Assembly (NCBI GenBank): GCA_036001245.1
Contig: DASYUL010000128.1
Span: 1 to 64,000, forward strand
Direction: 5' to 3'
DNA length: 64,000 nucleotides
DNA from: Gp7-AA6 sp036001245
GTDB taxonomy: Bacteria; Acidobacteriota; Thermoanaerobaculia; UBA5066; Gp7-AA6
Position 1 is the first letter of the stretch; the number at the start of each line of letters is the position of its first letter. The notes beneath the pieces are model-generated. The model saw only the letters and a list, made by a program, of their open reading frames with translations, was not told where the DNA came from and did not search any database. Shown here piece by piece: positions 15,259 through 23,862 of the stretch. The position numbers were made by a program, and so were the translations under genes.

Positions 15259-16452
15259 ATGGCCTCTTCGACCGAAATCGTCATCCTTGAGGGGGCACGG
15301 ACCCCCATGGCCGAGTACAACGGGCAGTTCTCGGAGGTCTCGGCGATCGACCTCGGCGCCGTCGCCGCCCGCGAGGCGCTCGCCCGTTCGGCGACCGAGC
15401 CGTCGGAGGTCGACCACGTCATTTTCGGCAACGCGCTCCAGACCTCCGGCGACGCGATCTACGGCGCGCGCCACGTCGGGCTGAAGTCCGGCGTCCCCAA
15501 GGAGGTCCCGGCGCTCACCGTCAACCGGCTGTGCGGGTCGGGTTTCGAGTCGATCGTGCAGGGCGCCCACCGGATCCTGCTCGGCGAAGCGACGACCGTC
15601 CTCGCGGGCGGGATGGAGAACATGTCGCAGGCGCCGCACGTGATCCGCGGGGCGCGGCGGGGCCTGAAGCTCGGAGGGGGACAGCTCGAGGACTCGCTCA
15701 TGGTCGCGCTCCTCGACAGCTGGTGCGGCCTCTACATGGCTCAGACCTCCGATCGCGTCGCCGCGAAATACGCCATTTCCCGCGAGGAGCAGGACGAGTA
15801 CGCGCTCTCGTCTCAAAAGCGCGCCGCCGCCGCGTGGGAGGCCTGCCGGCTCTCGGAAGAGGTCGTGCCGGTCGAGGCGAAGGCGGGCCGCAAGAGCGTT
15901 CGCGTCGAGCGCGACGACCACATGCGTCCCGATACGACGCTCGAGGCGCTCGCGAAGCTGCCGCCGTCCTTCGGCAAGGACGGCCAGGTGACCGCGGGCA
16001 ACGCCTCGGGGATCGTCGACGGCGCGGCGGCGGTCGTCGTGACCACTGCGGAGAACGCGCGGCGCAAGGACGTCCGGCCGCTCGGCCGCCTCCTGTCGTG
16101 GGCGGTCGTCGGCGTCGAGCCGGAGCTCATGGGTATCGGGCCGGCGCCCGCCGCGCGGGCCGCCCTCGAGAAGGCGGGACTCGCAAAGGAAGACATCGAC
16201 CTCTGGGAGATCAACGAGGCCTTTGCGGGACAGATCCTCGGCGTCGTCGCCGAGCTCGGTCTCGATCGCGAGAAGCTGAACGTGAACGGCGGCGCGATTG
16301 CTCTCGGCCATCCGCTCGCGGCGACCGGGACGCGTTTGACGCTGACCCTTTTGAAAGAGCTTCGCCGCCGCAAAGCCCGCTACGGCGTGGCGGGCGCCTG
16401 CATCGGCGGCGGCCAGGGCATCGCCGTCGTCCTCGAGTCCCTCCCAGCCTGA
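15259..16452 (+). CDS. Acetyl-CoA acetyltransferase / thiolase
   Basis: 397 residues. Catalytic residues are all in place: nucleophile C92 (NRLCGSGFESI), H351 (GHPLAATGTR) and C381 (GACIGGGQG). Thiolases either condense two acetyl-CoA or cleave 3-ketoacyl-CoA. Downstream genes encode the matching 3-hydroxyacyl-CoA dehydrogenase and enoyl-CoA hydratase, so the operon runs a C4-type or general beta-oxidation/reverse pathway. ATG at 15259 is preferred over an overlapping GTG at 15256. A TATAGA box at 15245-15250 lies only 8 bp before the ATG; if it is the -10, the transcript would be nearly leaderless. Confidence 0.92.
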   Translation: MASSTEIVILEGARTPMAEYNGQFSEVSAIDLGAVAAREALARSATEPSEVDHVIFGNALQTSGDAIYGARHVGLKSGVPKEVPALTVNRLCGSGFESIVQGAHRILLGEATTVLAGGMENMSQAPHVIRGARRGLKLGGGQLEDSLMVALLDSWCGLYMAQTSDRVAAKYAISREEQDEYALSSQKRAAAAWEACRLSEEVVPVEAKAGRKSVRVERDDHMRPDTTLEALAKLPPSFGKDGQVTAGNASGIVDGAAAVVVTTAENARRKDVRPLGRLLSWAVVGVEPELMGIGPAPAARAALEKAGLAKEDIDLWEINEAFAGQILGVVAELGLDREKLNVNGGAIALGHPLAATGTRLTLTLLKELRRRKARYGVAGACIGGGQGIAVVLESLPA

Positions 16453-16458
16453 CTGACT

Positions 16459-16797
16459 TTGCTGACCTGGACGGAAAGGATCCTCTCCGTTCCGGTTCGC
16501 ACGGCGGCGGTGCGCGAGTTCCTCCGCGAGCTCTCGTTGAAGGGGTGGGGCGACCTGAACGGGATGCTCGCGATCCTGAACGACGGTGAGCTGTGCCGCG
16601 AGGCCTTGGCCTACTGGCTCGATCAGGAGTGGATCGTGAAAGCCCCGAACTCCCCCCTGACGGCGCTCGTCGGCCCTGCCTACACACGTCAGCTCACGCT
16701 GCATCGGTTTTGCGGGGAACCGCTCGAGGACGATTGGGACGAAGTCGACACGACCCCCGACCTCTCGTCAGAAGTGAGAGGGGAGGAGGATCGATGA
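16459..16797 (+). CDS. Small protein of unknown function between thiolase and HBD genes
   Basis: 112 residues from TTG at 16459, 6 bp after the thiolase stop; its TGA overlaps the ATG of the dehydrogenase gene (ATGA). Sequence is ordered in the first 90 residues (WTERILSVPVRTAAVREFL, LNGMLAILNDGELCREAL) and acidic at the end. I recognise no family. The tight fit in the operon and normal codon use argue that it is a real gene, perhaps an accessory factor for the fatty-acid enzymes; nothing in the sequence shows a catalytic motif. Confidence 0.65.
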   Translation: MLTWTERILSVPVRTAAVREFLRELSLKGWGDLNGMLAILNDGELCREALAYWLDQEWIVKAPNSPLTALVGPAYTRQLTLHRFCGEPLEDDWDEVDTTPDLSSEVRGEEDR

Positions 16798-17648
16798 GAA
16801 TCCGCCGCGTTGGCGTCCTGGGAGCCGGGCTCATGGGCTCGGGAATCGCCGAGGTCTGCGCGAAGAGCGGGTACGAGACGGTCGTCCGGGAGATTTCCGA
16901 AGAGCTCGCGCGGAAGGGGATCGGGCGCATCGAGTCATCTCTGGCGAAAGCGGTCGAGCGAGGGAAGCTCGCCGCGGGCGACCGTGATGCGGCGCGCGGG
17001 CGCTTGAAGGCGACGACCCGACTCGAGGACTTCGAGGCGTGCGACATCGTCATCGAGGCGGTCGTAGAGAACCTCGACGTCAAGAAGGAGATCTTCCGCG
17101 AGCTCGATCGGATCTGCGGCGAGTCTGCGATCTTCTGTTCCAACACCTCCTCGCTCACGATCACGGAGCTGTCGGCCGCGACGCGCCGGCCCGACCGCTT
17201 CGCCGGGCTCCACTTTTTCATTCCCGCGCCGGTCATGAAGCTCGTCGAGGTCGTGCGGACGATCGCGACCTCCGACGAGACGATCGAGACGCTCCTCGGG
17301 TTCGCGAAGTCTCTGCGAAAGGAGCCGATTCTCGCGAAGGACAACTCCGGGTTCATCGTCAACCGCCTCCTCGTCCCTTACCTGCTCGACGCGGTCCGCG
17401 CTCTCGAGGAGGGGGTTGGGAGCCGAGAGGACATCGACAAAGGGATGGAGCTCGGCTGCGGCCATCCGATGGGACCCCTGAAGCTGCTCGACTTCGTCGG
17501 ACTCGACACCACGTACGCGATCGCGGAGATCATGTTCGCCGAGTACCGGGAGAAGCGCTTCGCCCCGCCGCCCCTGTTGAAGCGGATGGTGCTCGCCGGC
17601 CGCTACGGGCGCAAGTCGGGCCGCGGTTTCTACGAGTACCCGTCGTGA
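16794..17648 (+). CDS. 3-hydroxybutyryl-CoA / 3-hydroxyacyl-CoA dehydrogenase
   Basis: 284 residues, the usual length for the single-domain enzyme that oxidises L-3-hydroxyacyl-CoA with NAD. Rossmann glycines at 10-15 (GAGLMG), the NTSSLTITEL segment, the catalytic His in GLHFFIPAPVMKLVE and the C-terminal domain signature GHPMGPLKLLDFVGLD are all present. A GGGGAGGAGG ribosome binding site precedes ATG 16794. The gene is translationally coupled on both sides, to the small protein upstream and the hydratase downstream (GTGA). Confidence 0.94.
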   Translation: MRIRRVGVLGAGLMGSGIAEVCAKSGYETVVREISEELARKGIGRIESSLAKAVERGKLAAGDRDAARGRLKATTRLEDFEACDIVIEAVVENLDVKKEIFRELDRICGESAIFCSNTSSLTITELSAATRRPDRFAGLHFFIPAPVMKLVEVVRTIATSDETIETLLGFAKSLRKEPILAKDNSGFIVNRLLVPYLLDAVRALEEGVGSREDIDKGMELGCGHPMGPLKLLDFVGLDTTYAIAEIMFAEYREKRFAPPPLLKRMVLAGRYGRKSGRGFYEYPS

Positions 17649-18433
17649 GCGGCGGGTTCGTCCAGGTGGACAACCCCGAGGAGGGTATCCGGGTCGTCAC
17701 CGTCGATCGGCCGGAGAAGCTGAACGCCCTGAACGCCCAGGTGCTCGAGGAGCTCGGACGCGAGATCGCGGCGGCGGGGACGGATTCGGCGTTGAGGTGC
17801 CTCGTGATCACCGGCGCGGGCGAGAAGGCTTTCATCGCCGGCGCCGACATTGCCGAGCTCGCGAGGCTGACGCCGATCGAAGGGCGCGAACACTCCCGCC
17901 GGGGTCAAGCGCTGCTCGATCGGATCGAGCACCTTCCCGTGCCGACGATCGCCGCGATCAACGGCTACGCATATGGGGGAGGGCTCGAGCTCGCGATGGC
18001 CTGCTCGCTCCGGGTCGCCGCGGAGAACGCGCGGATGGGGCTTCCGGAGACCTCCCTCGGCATCATCCCCGGATACGGCGGAACGCAGCGCCTCGCCCGG
18101 CACGTCGGTCGCGCGCGCGCGTTCGAGCTCGTCCTGACCTCGGAGAAGGGGCTGACCGCGGCGCAGGCGGAACGGATCGGTCTCGTCAACCGGGTCGTGC
18201 CGCCGGGCCAGGTGCTCCCCGCCGCGCTCGAGATCGCCCGGAAGATCCGCGCGAACGGACCGGCCGCCTGCCGCTATGCACTCGAGGTGATCCGACGCGG
18301 CCTGGACGTGCCGCTCGCCGAGGGGCAGGTGCTCGAGGCGACGCTCTTCGGCCTATGTGCCGCGACGGAGGACATGAAGGAAGGGATGAGCGCTTTCCTG
18401 GAGAAGCGGCCGGCGAAATTCACGGGGCATTAA
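17645..18433 (+). CDS. Enoyl-CoA hydratase / crotonase family
   Basis: 262 residues from GTG 17645. The two catalytic glutamates of crotonase are E115 (GGGLELAMACS) and E135 (GLPETSLGIIPGYGGTQRL), with the correct 20-residue spacing; the oxyanion-hole region is FIAGADIAEL. It hydrates trans-2-enoyl-CoA to 3-hydroxyacyl-CoA, the step next to the dehydrogenase encoded just upstream. The preceding stop overlaps its start, so thiolase, small protein, dehydrogenase and hydratase form one operon. Confidence 0.94.
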   Translation: MSGGFVQVDNPEEGIRVVTVDRPEKLNALNAQVLEELGREIAAAGTDSALRCLVITGAGEKAFIAGADIAELARLTPIEGREHSRRGQALLDRIEHLPVPTIAAINGYAYGGGLELAMACSLRVAAENARMGLPETSLGIIPGYGGTQRLARHVGRARAFELVLTSEKGLTAAQAERIGLVNRVVPPGQVLPAALEIARKIRANGPAACRYALEVIRRGLDVPLAEGQVLEATLFGLCAATEDMKEGMSAFLEKRPAKFTGH

Positions 18434-18447
18434 TCCCACCCTGTCAA

Positions 18448-18464
18448 TGACCGCTGTGCGGTCA
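18448..18464. other. Short perfect hairpin before the DRE-TIM gene
   Basis: TGACCGC-TGT-GCGGTCA, a 7-bp stem with a 3-base loop, sits in the 51-bp gap between the hydratase stop and the next gene's GTG. There is no U-tract, so a simple intrinsic terminator is unlikely; an operator or mRNA processing site is possible. Confidence 0.4.
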
Positions 18465-18484
18465 GCTGATAAACTTACTTTTCC

Positions 18485-19735
18485 GTGCATCCGCCAGAGT
18501 CGGATCTGATCTACGACTGGAACCGGGCGGGGGGAGCGGTCTTCCCCGCGCGCGGAAAAGTCGAGCTGGACGACGAGACGCTGCGCGACGGCCTCCAGTC
18601 CCCGTCGGTCAAGAGTCCTCCGATCGAGCAAAAGCTGCGGCTCCTTCACCTGATGGAGTTGCTCTCGATCGACTCGGCCGACATCGGGCTGCCGGGCGCC
18701 GGACCGCACGTCGTCGCGACGGTGACGCGCCTCGCCCGCGAGATCGTCGACAACGGCATGAAGATTCGCCCGAACTGCGCCGCGCGCACGGTCGAGGCGG
18801 ACATCCTTCCGATCATCGAGATCTCGCAGAAGGTCGGGCTTCCGATCGAGGTCGCCTGCTTCATCGGCTCCTCGCCGATCCGCCAGTACGCCGAGGACTG
18901 GGACCTCGACCGCATACTGCGGCTCTCGGAGAACGCGGTCTCTCTCGCCGTGCGAGAGGGGCTTCCGGTCATGTACGTCACCGAAGACACGACCCGCGCG
19001 CACCCCGACCACGTCCGCGCGCTCTACACGGTCGCGCTGCGCGCCGGCGCGAAGCGCATCTGCGTCTGCGACACGGTCGGCCACGCGACGCCCAACGGCG
19101 TGCAGAACCTCATCCGGTTCGTGTGCAAGCTCGTCGAAGAGGTGAACCCGGAGGCGAAGGTCGACTGGCACGGCCACCAGGATCGCGGCTTCGGCGTGCA
19201 GAACTCGCTCTGGGCGCTCGAGTCCGGCGCGCACCGGGTTCACGCTTGCGCGATCGGGATCGGCGAGCGCGTCGGGAACACGCCGATGGACCAGCTCATC
19301 GTCAACCTGCAGCTGCTCGGGTGGATCGACCGCGACCTGACGAAGCTCCACGAGTACTGCGAGCTCGCATCGCGGGCGACCGGCGTGCCGATTCCTGACA
19401 ACTATCCGATCGTGGGCCGCGATGCGTTCCGCACCGGCACGGGAGTCCACGCGGCCGCGATCATCAAGGCACGCAAGAAAGGGGACGACTGGCTGGCCGA
19501 CCGGGTGTACTCCGGCGTCCCGGCCGGCATGGTCGGGCGGAAGCAGACGATCGAGGTCGGACCGATGAGCGGGATCTCGAACGTCCAGTGCTGGCTGGAC
19601 GACCACGGCATCCCGGCCCGGCCCGAGCTGGTCCAGGCGATCTTCCAGCGGGCGAAGGAGAGCGATCGCATCCTGACCGACGACGAGATCCTCTCGCTCG
19701 TGCACGGGCTCACCCCCGCGACGGCCGCGCACTGA
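18485..19735 (+). CDS. DRE-TIM metallolyase family (isopropylmalate/homocitrate synthase-like)
   Basis: 416 residues. The family metal-binding signature is clear: DDETLRDGLQSPS near residue 30 (the D and R of DRE), VDWHGHQDRGFGVQNSL (the HxH-type metal ligands) and GIGERVGNTPMDQL. These enzymes condense acetyl-CoA with a 2-oxoacid or cleave HMG-CoA. LeuA-type regulatory domains are absent, so this is a short form and the substrate is uncertain: candidates are homocitrate, citramalate or 2-isopropylmalate synthesis, or HMG-CoA lyase activity serving the upstream acyl-CoA genes. Start GTG at 18485. Confidence 0.8.
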   Translation: MHPPESDLIYDWNRAGGAVFPARGKVELDDETLRDGLQSPSVKSPPIEQKLRLLHLMELLSIDSADIGLPGAGPHVVATVTRLAREIVDNGMKIRPNCAARTVEADILPIIEISQKVGLPIEVACFIGSSPIRQYAEDWDLDRILRLSENAVSLAVREGLPVMYVTEDTTRAHPDHVRALYTVALRAGAKRICVCDTVGHATPNGVQNLIRFVCKLVEEVNPEAKVDWHGHQDRGFGVQNSLWALESGAHRVHACAIGIGERVGNTPMDQLIVNLQLLGWIDRDLTKLHEYCELASRATGVPIPDNYPIVGRDAFRTGTGVHAAAIIKARKKGDDWLADRVYSGVPAGMVGRKQTIEVGPMSGISNVQCWLDDHGIPARPELVQAIFQRAKESDRILTDDEILSLVHGLTPATAAH

Positions 19736-20694
19736 CGGGCAAGGCCCCGCCCTCCTCACCCACACCTGCCCGGGGCGATTTTCTCGCGCGCGCGCTCCCG
19801 ACGTACCTCGACCACCTCGCGGTCGAGAGAGGACTCTCGCGCTCGAGCGTCGACGCGTACCGCCGCGACCTGGAGGCGTTCGGGCGGTGGCTGACGAGCG
19901 CGCGCACCACGGCGACGAAGGCGCGGCGCGATCACCTCATTGCCTATCTGCGCCATTTGCGGACCCGTGGTCTCTCGTCGAGATCCGCGTCGCGCGCGCT
20001 CTCGGCGGTGCGGGGCTTCTATCGCTTCGCGACGGCGCACCTCGACTTCGGGGGCGACCCGACCGACGACGTGTCGAACCCGAAGGCCGGGTTCGCACTT
20101 CCGAAGACGCTCACCGAGCGGGAGGTGAACGACCTGCTCGCGACGCCCGACGTCGCGCTGCCGCTCGGCCTGCGCGACCGCGCCATGCTCGAGCTCCTCT
20201 ACGCCTCGGGGCTGCGGGTCTCCGAGCTCGTCGGGCTTCCCCGCGATCGCGTGGACCTCGAGGCCGGGATCCTGCGCGTGGCGGGGAAAGGGGGACGCGA
20301 GCGGCTCGTTCCGTTCGGCTCTTCCGCGGCGGAGTGGGTCCGGCGATACCTCGCGCAGGCGCGTCCGGCGCTCGACCGGAAGGGACGGGCCGAGCTTTTC
20401 CTCTCCGCCCGGGGCGCGGCCATGACCCGGCAACGGTTCTGGCAGCTCATCGAAGGCTACGGCCGCCGGGCCGGAATCCGCCGGAAGCTGGCTCCCCATT
20501 CGATCCGGCACGCCTTCGCCACCCACCTGCTCGATCGGGGCGCAGACCTGCGGGCGCTCCAGATGATGCTCGGGCACGCGGACATCTCGACCACTCAGAT
20601 CTATACGCGGGTCTCGGCCGGACGCCTGCGGGCGGTCTATGACCGATATCACCCGAGGGCCCGGGCGGGAAACCGTGGCAAAATCAGGGGATGA
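19732..20694 (+). CDS. xerD: Tyrosine recombinase XerC/XerD
   Basis: About 320 residues, the size of Xer proteins that resolve chromosome dimers at dif with FtsK. The complete catalytic set is visible: R162 (ASGLRVSEL), K186 (GKGGRERLVP), H256 and R259 (PHSIRHAFATH), H282 (MLGHADI) and nucleophile Y291 (IYTRVSAG). The N-terminal SAM-like core-binding domain starts at FLARALPTYLDHLAVERGL. No ATG, GTG or TTG lies at the right place; CTG at 19732, overlapping the upstream TGA, gives the expected length and fits the coupling habit of this genome, but the start is uncertain. XerD is favoured over XerC on general resemblance only. Confidence 0.85.
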   Translation: MTGKAPPSSPTPARGDFLARALPTYLDHLAVERGLSRSSVDAYRRDLEAFGRWLTSARTTATKARRDHLIAYLRHLRTRGLSSRSASRALSAVRGFYRFATAHLDFGGDPTDDVSNPKAGFALPKTLTEREVNDLLATPDVALPLGLRDRAMLELLYASGLRVSELVGLPRDRVDLEAGILRVAGKGGRERLVPFGSSAAEWVRRYLAQARPALDRKGRAELFLSARGAAMTRQRFWQLIEGYGRRAGIRRKLAPHSIRHAFATHLLDRGADLRALQMMLGHADISTTQIYTRVSAGRLRAVYDRYHPRARAGNRGKIRG

Positions 20695-21485
20695 GCCGTG
20701 TGGAATTCGAGGTCCCGAAGGGGGGTTTGCCCTTTCAGATGCTCCGTTTCGCCATTTGCTTGGGCTTTGCCCTGCTCGTCGGGGTTTGCGCGGCTCCCCT
20801 GCGGGCCGAGCTGATCGTCTTTTCCGACGGGCGCGTGACCAAAGCCGACGGCTACCAGGTCGACGGGGACGAGGTGGAGATCCGGCTCCACGGGGGCGGG
20901 AGCTACCGGGTCGACGCGGCGCTCGTCGAACGGATCGTCGACGATGAGGTCGAGGTCTCCGAGGTCGAGGTCCGGGAAGTGGGCTTCGACGAAAAGGTGG
21001 CGTACGACCTCTCGTACAAGGACGAGCGCAAGCCGCTCTTTTCGACGGCGTACGACGCGATCATCCGGGCCGAGGCGAAAAAGCACGGCGTGGATGCCGC
21101 GCTCGTCTCCGCCGTGATCCGCGCCGAATCCAACTACCAGCCGCGGGCGCTCTCCCGCAAAGGAGCCCGGGGCCTCATGCAACTGATGCCGGCCACCGCG
21201 AAGCGCCTGGAAGTGCGCAAGCCCTTCGATCCCGCGTCCAACGTCGCGGGGGGCGTGAGGTACTTGAAGGAGCTCGCGGAGCGGTTCAAGCATCGCCCGG
21301 AGCTCGTCCTCGCCGCGTACAACGCCGGCGAGCATGCGGTCGAGGCGTACGGCGGCGTGCCACCGTACCGCGAGACGATCGGTTACGTGAAGAAGATCCT
21401 CTCGTGGTGGACCCCGGCCGTCGCGGCGACCGTTCCCGCTTCGATCACGACCGCTTCTTCCGTCGCGTCCCCCTCGAGTCAGTAA
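20691..21485 (+). CDS. Lytic transglycosylase, SLT domain
   Basis: 264 residues. A signal peptide (MLRFAICLGFALLVGVCAA, from residue 17) is followed by a short beta-rich N-terminal part (LIVFSDGRVTKADGYQVDGD) and the Slt70-type catalytic domain: catalytic E146 in VIRAESNYQP, GARGLMQLMPATA and AAYNAGEHAVEAYGGVPPY. It cleaves peptidoglycan glycan strands with formation of 1,6-anhydro-MurNAc. ATG 20691 overlaps the xer stop (ATGA); ATG 20739 is an alternative start that would place the signal peptide at the very N-terminus. Confidence 0.9.
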   Translation: MSRVEFEVPKGGLPFQMLRFAICLGFALLVGVCAAPLRAELIVFSDGRVTKADGYQVDGDEVEIRLHGGGSYRVDAALVERIVDDEVEVSEVEVREVGFDEKVAYDLSYKDERKPLFSTAYDAIIRAEAKKHGVDAALVSAVIRAESNYQPRALSRKGARGLMQLMPATAKRLEVRKPFDPASNVAGGVRYLKELAERFKHRPELVLAAYNAGEHAVEAYGGVPPYRETIGYVKKILSWWTPAVAATVPASITTASSVASPSSQ

Positions 21486-21513
21486 CGGCGTCAGCTGTCA
21501 GCTACGGCGCGCC

Positions 21514-22299
21514 TCACTCCATCGCGAGGCGCGCGAGGTACCCCTTCTCGCGGACCCGCCCCATCATCCAGCCGAAGAACGCGCCGGCGGCGGCCAGGTA
21601 GAGCACGTTCAACGCGAATGCGGGGACGAGCGGCCCGAACGCCGGCCGCCCGGTCGCGAGCGTGGCGCGCATCCCTTCGAAGACGTGGGTCGAGGGGAAG
21701 AGAAGCGCGATCCCGCGCAGCCAGGAGGGCAACACGGCGAGCGGATAGAAGACCGCCGAGATCGGCTGCAGCAGGAACGGCGTGCCCCAGATCAGGGCTT
21801 CCGCCGCGTGCCCGAACCGGAGGATGACCGCCATCGTGCACATCCCGACGGCCCATCCGAAGAGGAGAAGGCTCGCGAAGTAGGGGAGGAGAGCCGGACC
21901 CAGGAGCAGCAGGTCGAACTGGTACAGGACGAGGGCCAGGATTCCGAGCACCGCGGTCGAGAGGAGGGCGCGGATCAGGCCCAGGAGGCAGGTGGCCAGA
22001 ACGACTTCTCCGATCCGGACCGGTGCGATGAATACGTTCAGCAGGTTGCGGACCCAGATCTCCTCGGTCAGCGAGAGCGTGATCGCCTGCTGGGAGCGGT
22101 AGAAAACATCCCAGAAAATGAGGCCGCCGAGAAGGAAGAGGACTGCGCGGGGCGCTCCGACCCGCTGAAAGTAGACGCTGACGAATCCCCACACCAGGAG
22201 ATCCATCACCGGCCAGAAGAAAATCTCCATGGAGCGGGCGAGGCTTCGCCGGTAGAGGTAGAGATACCGCAGAAGCAGCGCCCCGACCCGTCCCCACAT
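21514..22299 (-). CDS. ABC-2 type exporter permease
   Basis: 261 residues with six hydrophobic segments (for example PVMDLLVWGFVSVYF, AVLFLLGGLIFWDVFY, GWAVGMCTMAVILRFG) in the ABC-2 arrangement, including the amphipathic QAITLSLTEEIWVRNLLNVF stretch. It forms a transporter with the ATPase encoded 8 bp upstream. Substrates of such two-gene exporters range from drugs to polysaccharides and lipids; none can be inferred here. Confidence 0.88.
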   Translation of the reverse strand: MWGRVGALLLRYLYLYRRSLARSMEIFFWPVMDLLVWGFVSVYFQRVGAPRAVLFLLGGLIFWDVFYRSQQAITLSLTEEIWVRNLLNVFIAPVRIGEVVLATCLLGLIRALLSTAVLGILALVLYQFDLLLLGPALLPYFASLLLFGWAVGMCTMAVILRFGHAAEALIWGTPFLLQPISAVFYPLAVLPSWLRGIALLFPSTHVFEGMRATLATGRPAFGPLVPAFALNVLYLAAAGAFFGWMMGRVREKGYLARLAME

Positions 22300-22307
22300 C
22301 GAAGTCC

Positions 22308-23051
22308 TCAGTCCTCGATCCGCCCGCCGCGGGCGATCGTGATGAAGACTTTCTCGAGCGACTCCGAGTCCGCACGCTCGAGGATCTCGCGCGGCGTTCC
22401 CTCCGCGACTACGCGTCCGTGCATGAGAAAGATGACACGGTCACAGACGAGCTCGATTTCCCTCATATTGTGCGACGTGTAGATCATAGTGACGCCGCGC
22501 TCCCGCTGAACCCGCTTCAGCGCGTTGCGCACCTTCTCCGCGATGTCCGGATCCAGGCTTGCGGTCGGCTCGTCCAGGAAGAGCACTTCCGGGTCGTTCA
22601 GGAAGGCCTTGCAGAGGTTCACGCGAGTCACCTGTCCGGACGAGAGCTTCCCCGTGACCGTGCGGATCACCTCCGGAATCTCGAAGAGATCCAGGAGCTC
22701 CGAGATCCGGCGTCGCCGGTCGCGGACCCCGTAGAGCCGGCCGAAGACGTCGAGGTTCTCGCGCACTGAGAGGTTGAACGGCAGCGAGATGTAGGCGGAC
22801 GAGAAGTTGACCCGCTGCAGGATCTCACGCCGATGCTTGGCGAGCTCGAGTCCGAAAATCCGGATGCGCCCCGACGTCGGCGCCGTCAGACCGAGCAGCA
22901 GCTGGATCGTCGTCGTCTTGCCGGCGCCGTTGGGTCCGAGGAGTCCCAGGATCTCGCCCCGCCGCGCCGAGAACGAAACGTCGTCGACCGCCGTCACCTC
23001 GCCGAAGCGCTTGGTCAGGCGCTCGGCTTTGATGACGGGTTCGAGGTTCAA
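22308..23051 (-). CDS. ABC transporter ATP-binding protein
   Basis: 247 residues from TTG at 23051, which overlaps the stop of the cyclase-family gene (TTGA). Walker A GPNGAGKTTT, a signature loop that reads LSSGQVTRV (LSGGQ in most members), Walker B VLFLDEPTASLD and the switch His in YTSHNMREI are visible. The pairing with the ABC-2 permease defines a two-component exporter. The substituted signature (SSGQ) is a mild variant seen in ABC-2 ATPases. Confidence 0.9.
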   Translation of the reverse strand: MNLEPVIKAERLTKRFGEVTAVDDVSFSARRGEILGLLGPNGAGKTTTIQLLLGLTAPTSGRIRIFGLELAKHRREILQRVNFSSAYISLPFNLSVRENLDVFGRLYGVRDRRRRISELLDLFEIPEVIRTVTGKLSSGQVTRVNLCKAFLNDPEVLFLDEPTASLDPDIAEKVRNALKRVQRERGVTMIYTSHNMREIELVCDRVIFLMHGRVVAEGTPREILERADSESLEKVFITIARGGRIED

Positions 23052-23860
23052 GGGACGAGGGCGATGATTCGGAGCGGGCCGCCGGATCCTCCACCGATTT
23101 TCATCGGCAGCGCCACCACCCAGGCTCCGCGCTCCGGCACTTGATCGAGGGCATCCAGGTTCTCGAACCCCGGCACGTCGTTTTCGGCGGCAAGCCGATG
23201 GACCGGGAAGTCCTTCGAGGCTCCAGGGTCGATGGACGCCGTATCGACGCCGAGCGCCCCGGCGCGCCGCTCTCGCAGGAGGAAGCGGGCGGAGTCGGCG
23301 CCGTACGACGGGAAGTGGAGGTTCGAGGCGTCGCCCGGCGTGTCGTCGCCCATGTAGCGCTTTCGGTCGGGCCACCGCTTGCTCCAGCCGGTTCGGAGCA
23401 GAACGATCGCTCCGCCGGGGATCGTTCCGTGCTTCTTCTCCCACGCGCGAACGTCGGAAAGCGCCAGCCGGTAGTCCGGATCCGCGGCGGCCGACTCCGA
23501 GACGTCGATCACCACCGCCGGTGCGACCAGCTGTCGCACGGAGATCTGGTCGGCGGTCTTCCGGCCCCGGCCGAAGTGAATCGGCGCGTCGAGGTGCGTT
23601 CCGCCGTGCTCGGGCGCGCAGAACGAGTTCGCCGAATAGAACCAGCCGCCGGGCGTCATTCCGGAGGTGAGCGCCTTGAGCTCGAACTTCGTCGGCGACG
23701 TCGGCCAGTAGATTGTGTCGGAGTCGAAGGGGTGCGTCAGGTCCACGACCTTCGCCGTGCGCAGATCGGGAGACGCCGGCCGCGACTTCCGAGGCTCCCC
23801 GCCGGCGGCGGACACGATGGCGATCATGGCGGCGACTGCGATTCCCGATGACAGGCGCAT
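23048..23860 (-). CDS. Cyclase-family metallohydrolase (kynurenine formamidase-like), exported
   Basis: 270 residues with a signal peptide (LSSGIAVAAMIAIVSAAGG). The cyclase family (PF04199) metal site is HGGTHLDAPIHF, preceded by VVDLTHPFDSDTIYWP and followed by GVDTASIDPG. Members hydrolyse N-formylkynurenine, isatin or related amides and lactones with divalent metals. Periplasmic location is inferred from the signal peptide. It is flanked by the ParB-like gene (2-bp gap) and is coupled to the ABC ATPase; a common function is not obvious. Confidence 0.87.
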   Translation of the reverse strand: MRLSSGIAVAAMIAIVSAAGGEPRKSRPASPDLRTAKVVDLTHPFDSDTIYWPTSPTKFELKALTSGMTPGGWFYSANSFCAPEHGGTHLDAPIHFGRGRKTADQISVRQLVAPAVVIDVSESAAADPDYRLALSDVRAWEKKHGTIPGGAIVLLRTGWSKRWPDRKRYMGDDTPGDASNLHFPSYGADSARFLLRERRAGALGVDTASIDPGASKDFPVHRLAAENDVPGFENLDALDQVPERGAWVVALPMKIGGGSGGPLRIIALVP

Positions 23861-23862
23861 GG

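Noticed and set aside
13978..16704. A very long open frame (908 codons) on the minus strand opposite the serine hydrolase, thiolase and small gene
   Set aside because: It is antisense to three clear genes, has Arg/Asp/Glu-rich composition typical of a mirrored frame in high-GC DNA, and shows no domain.
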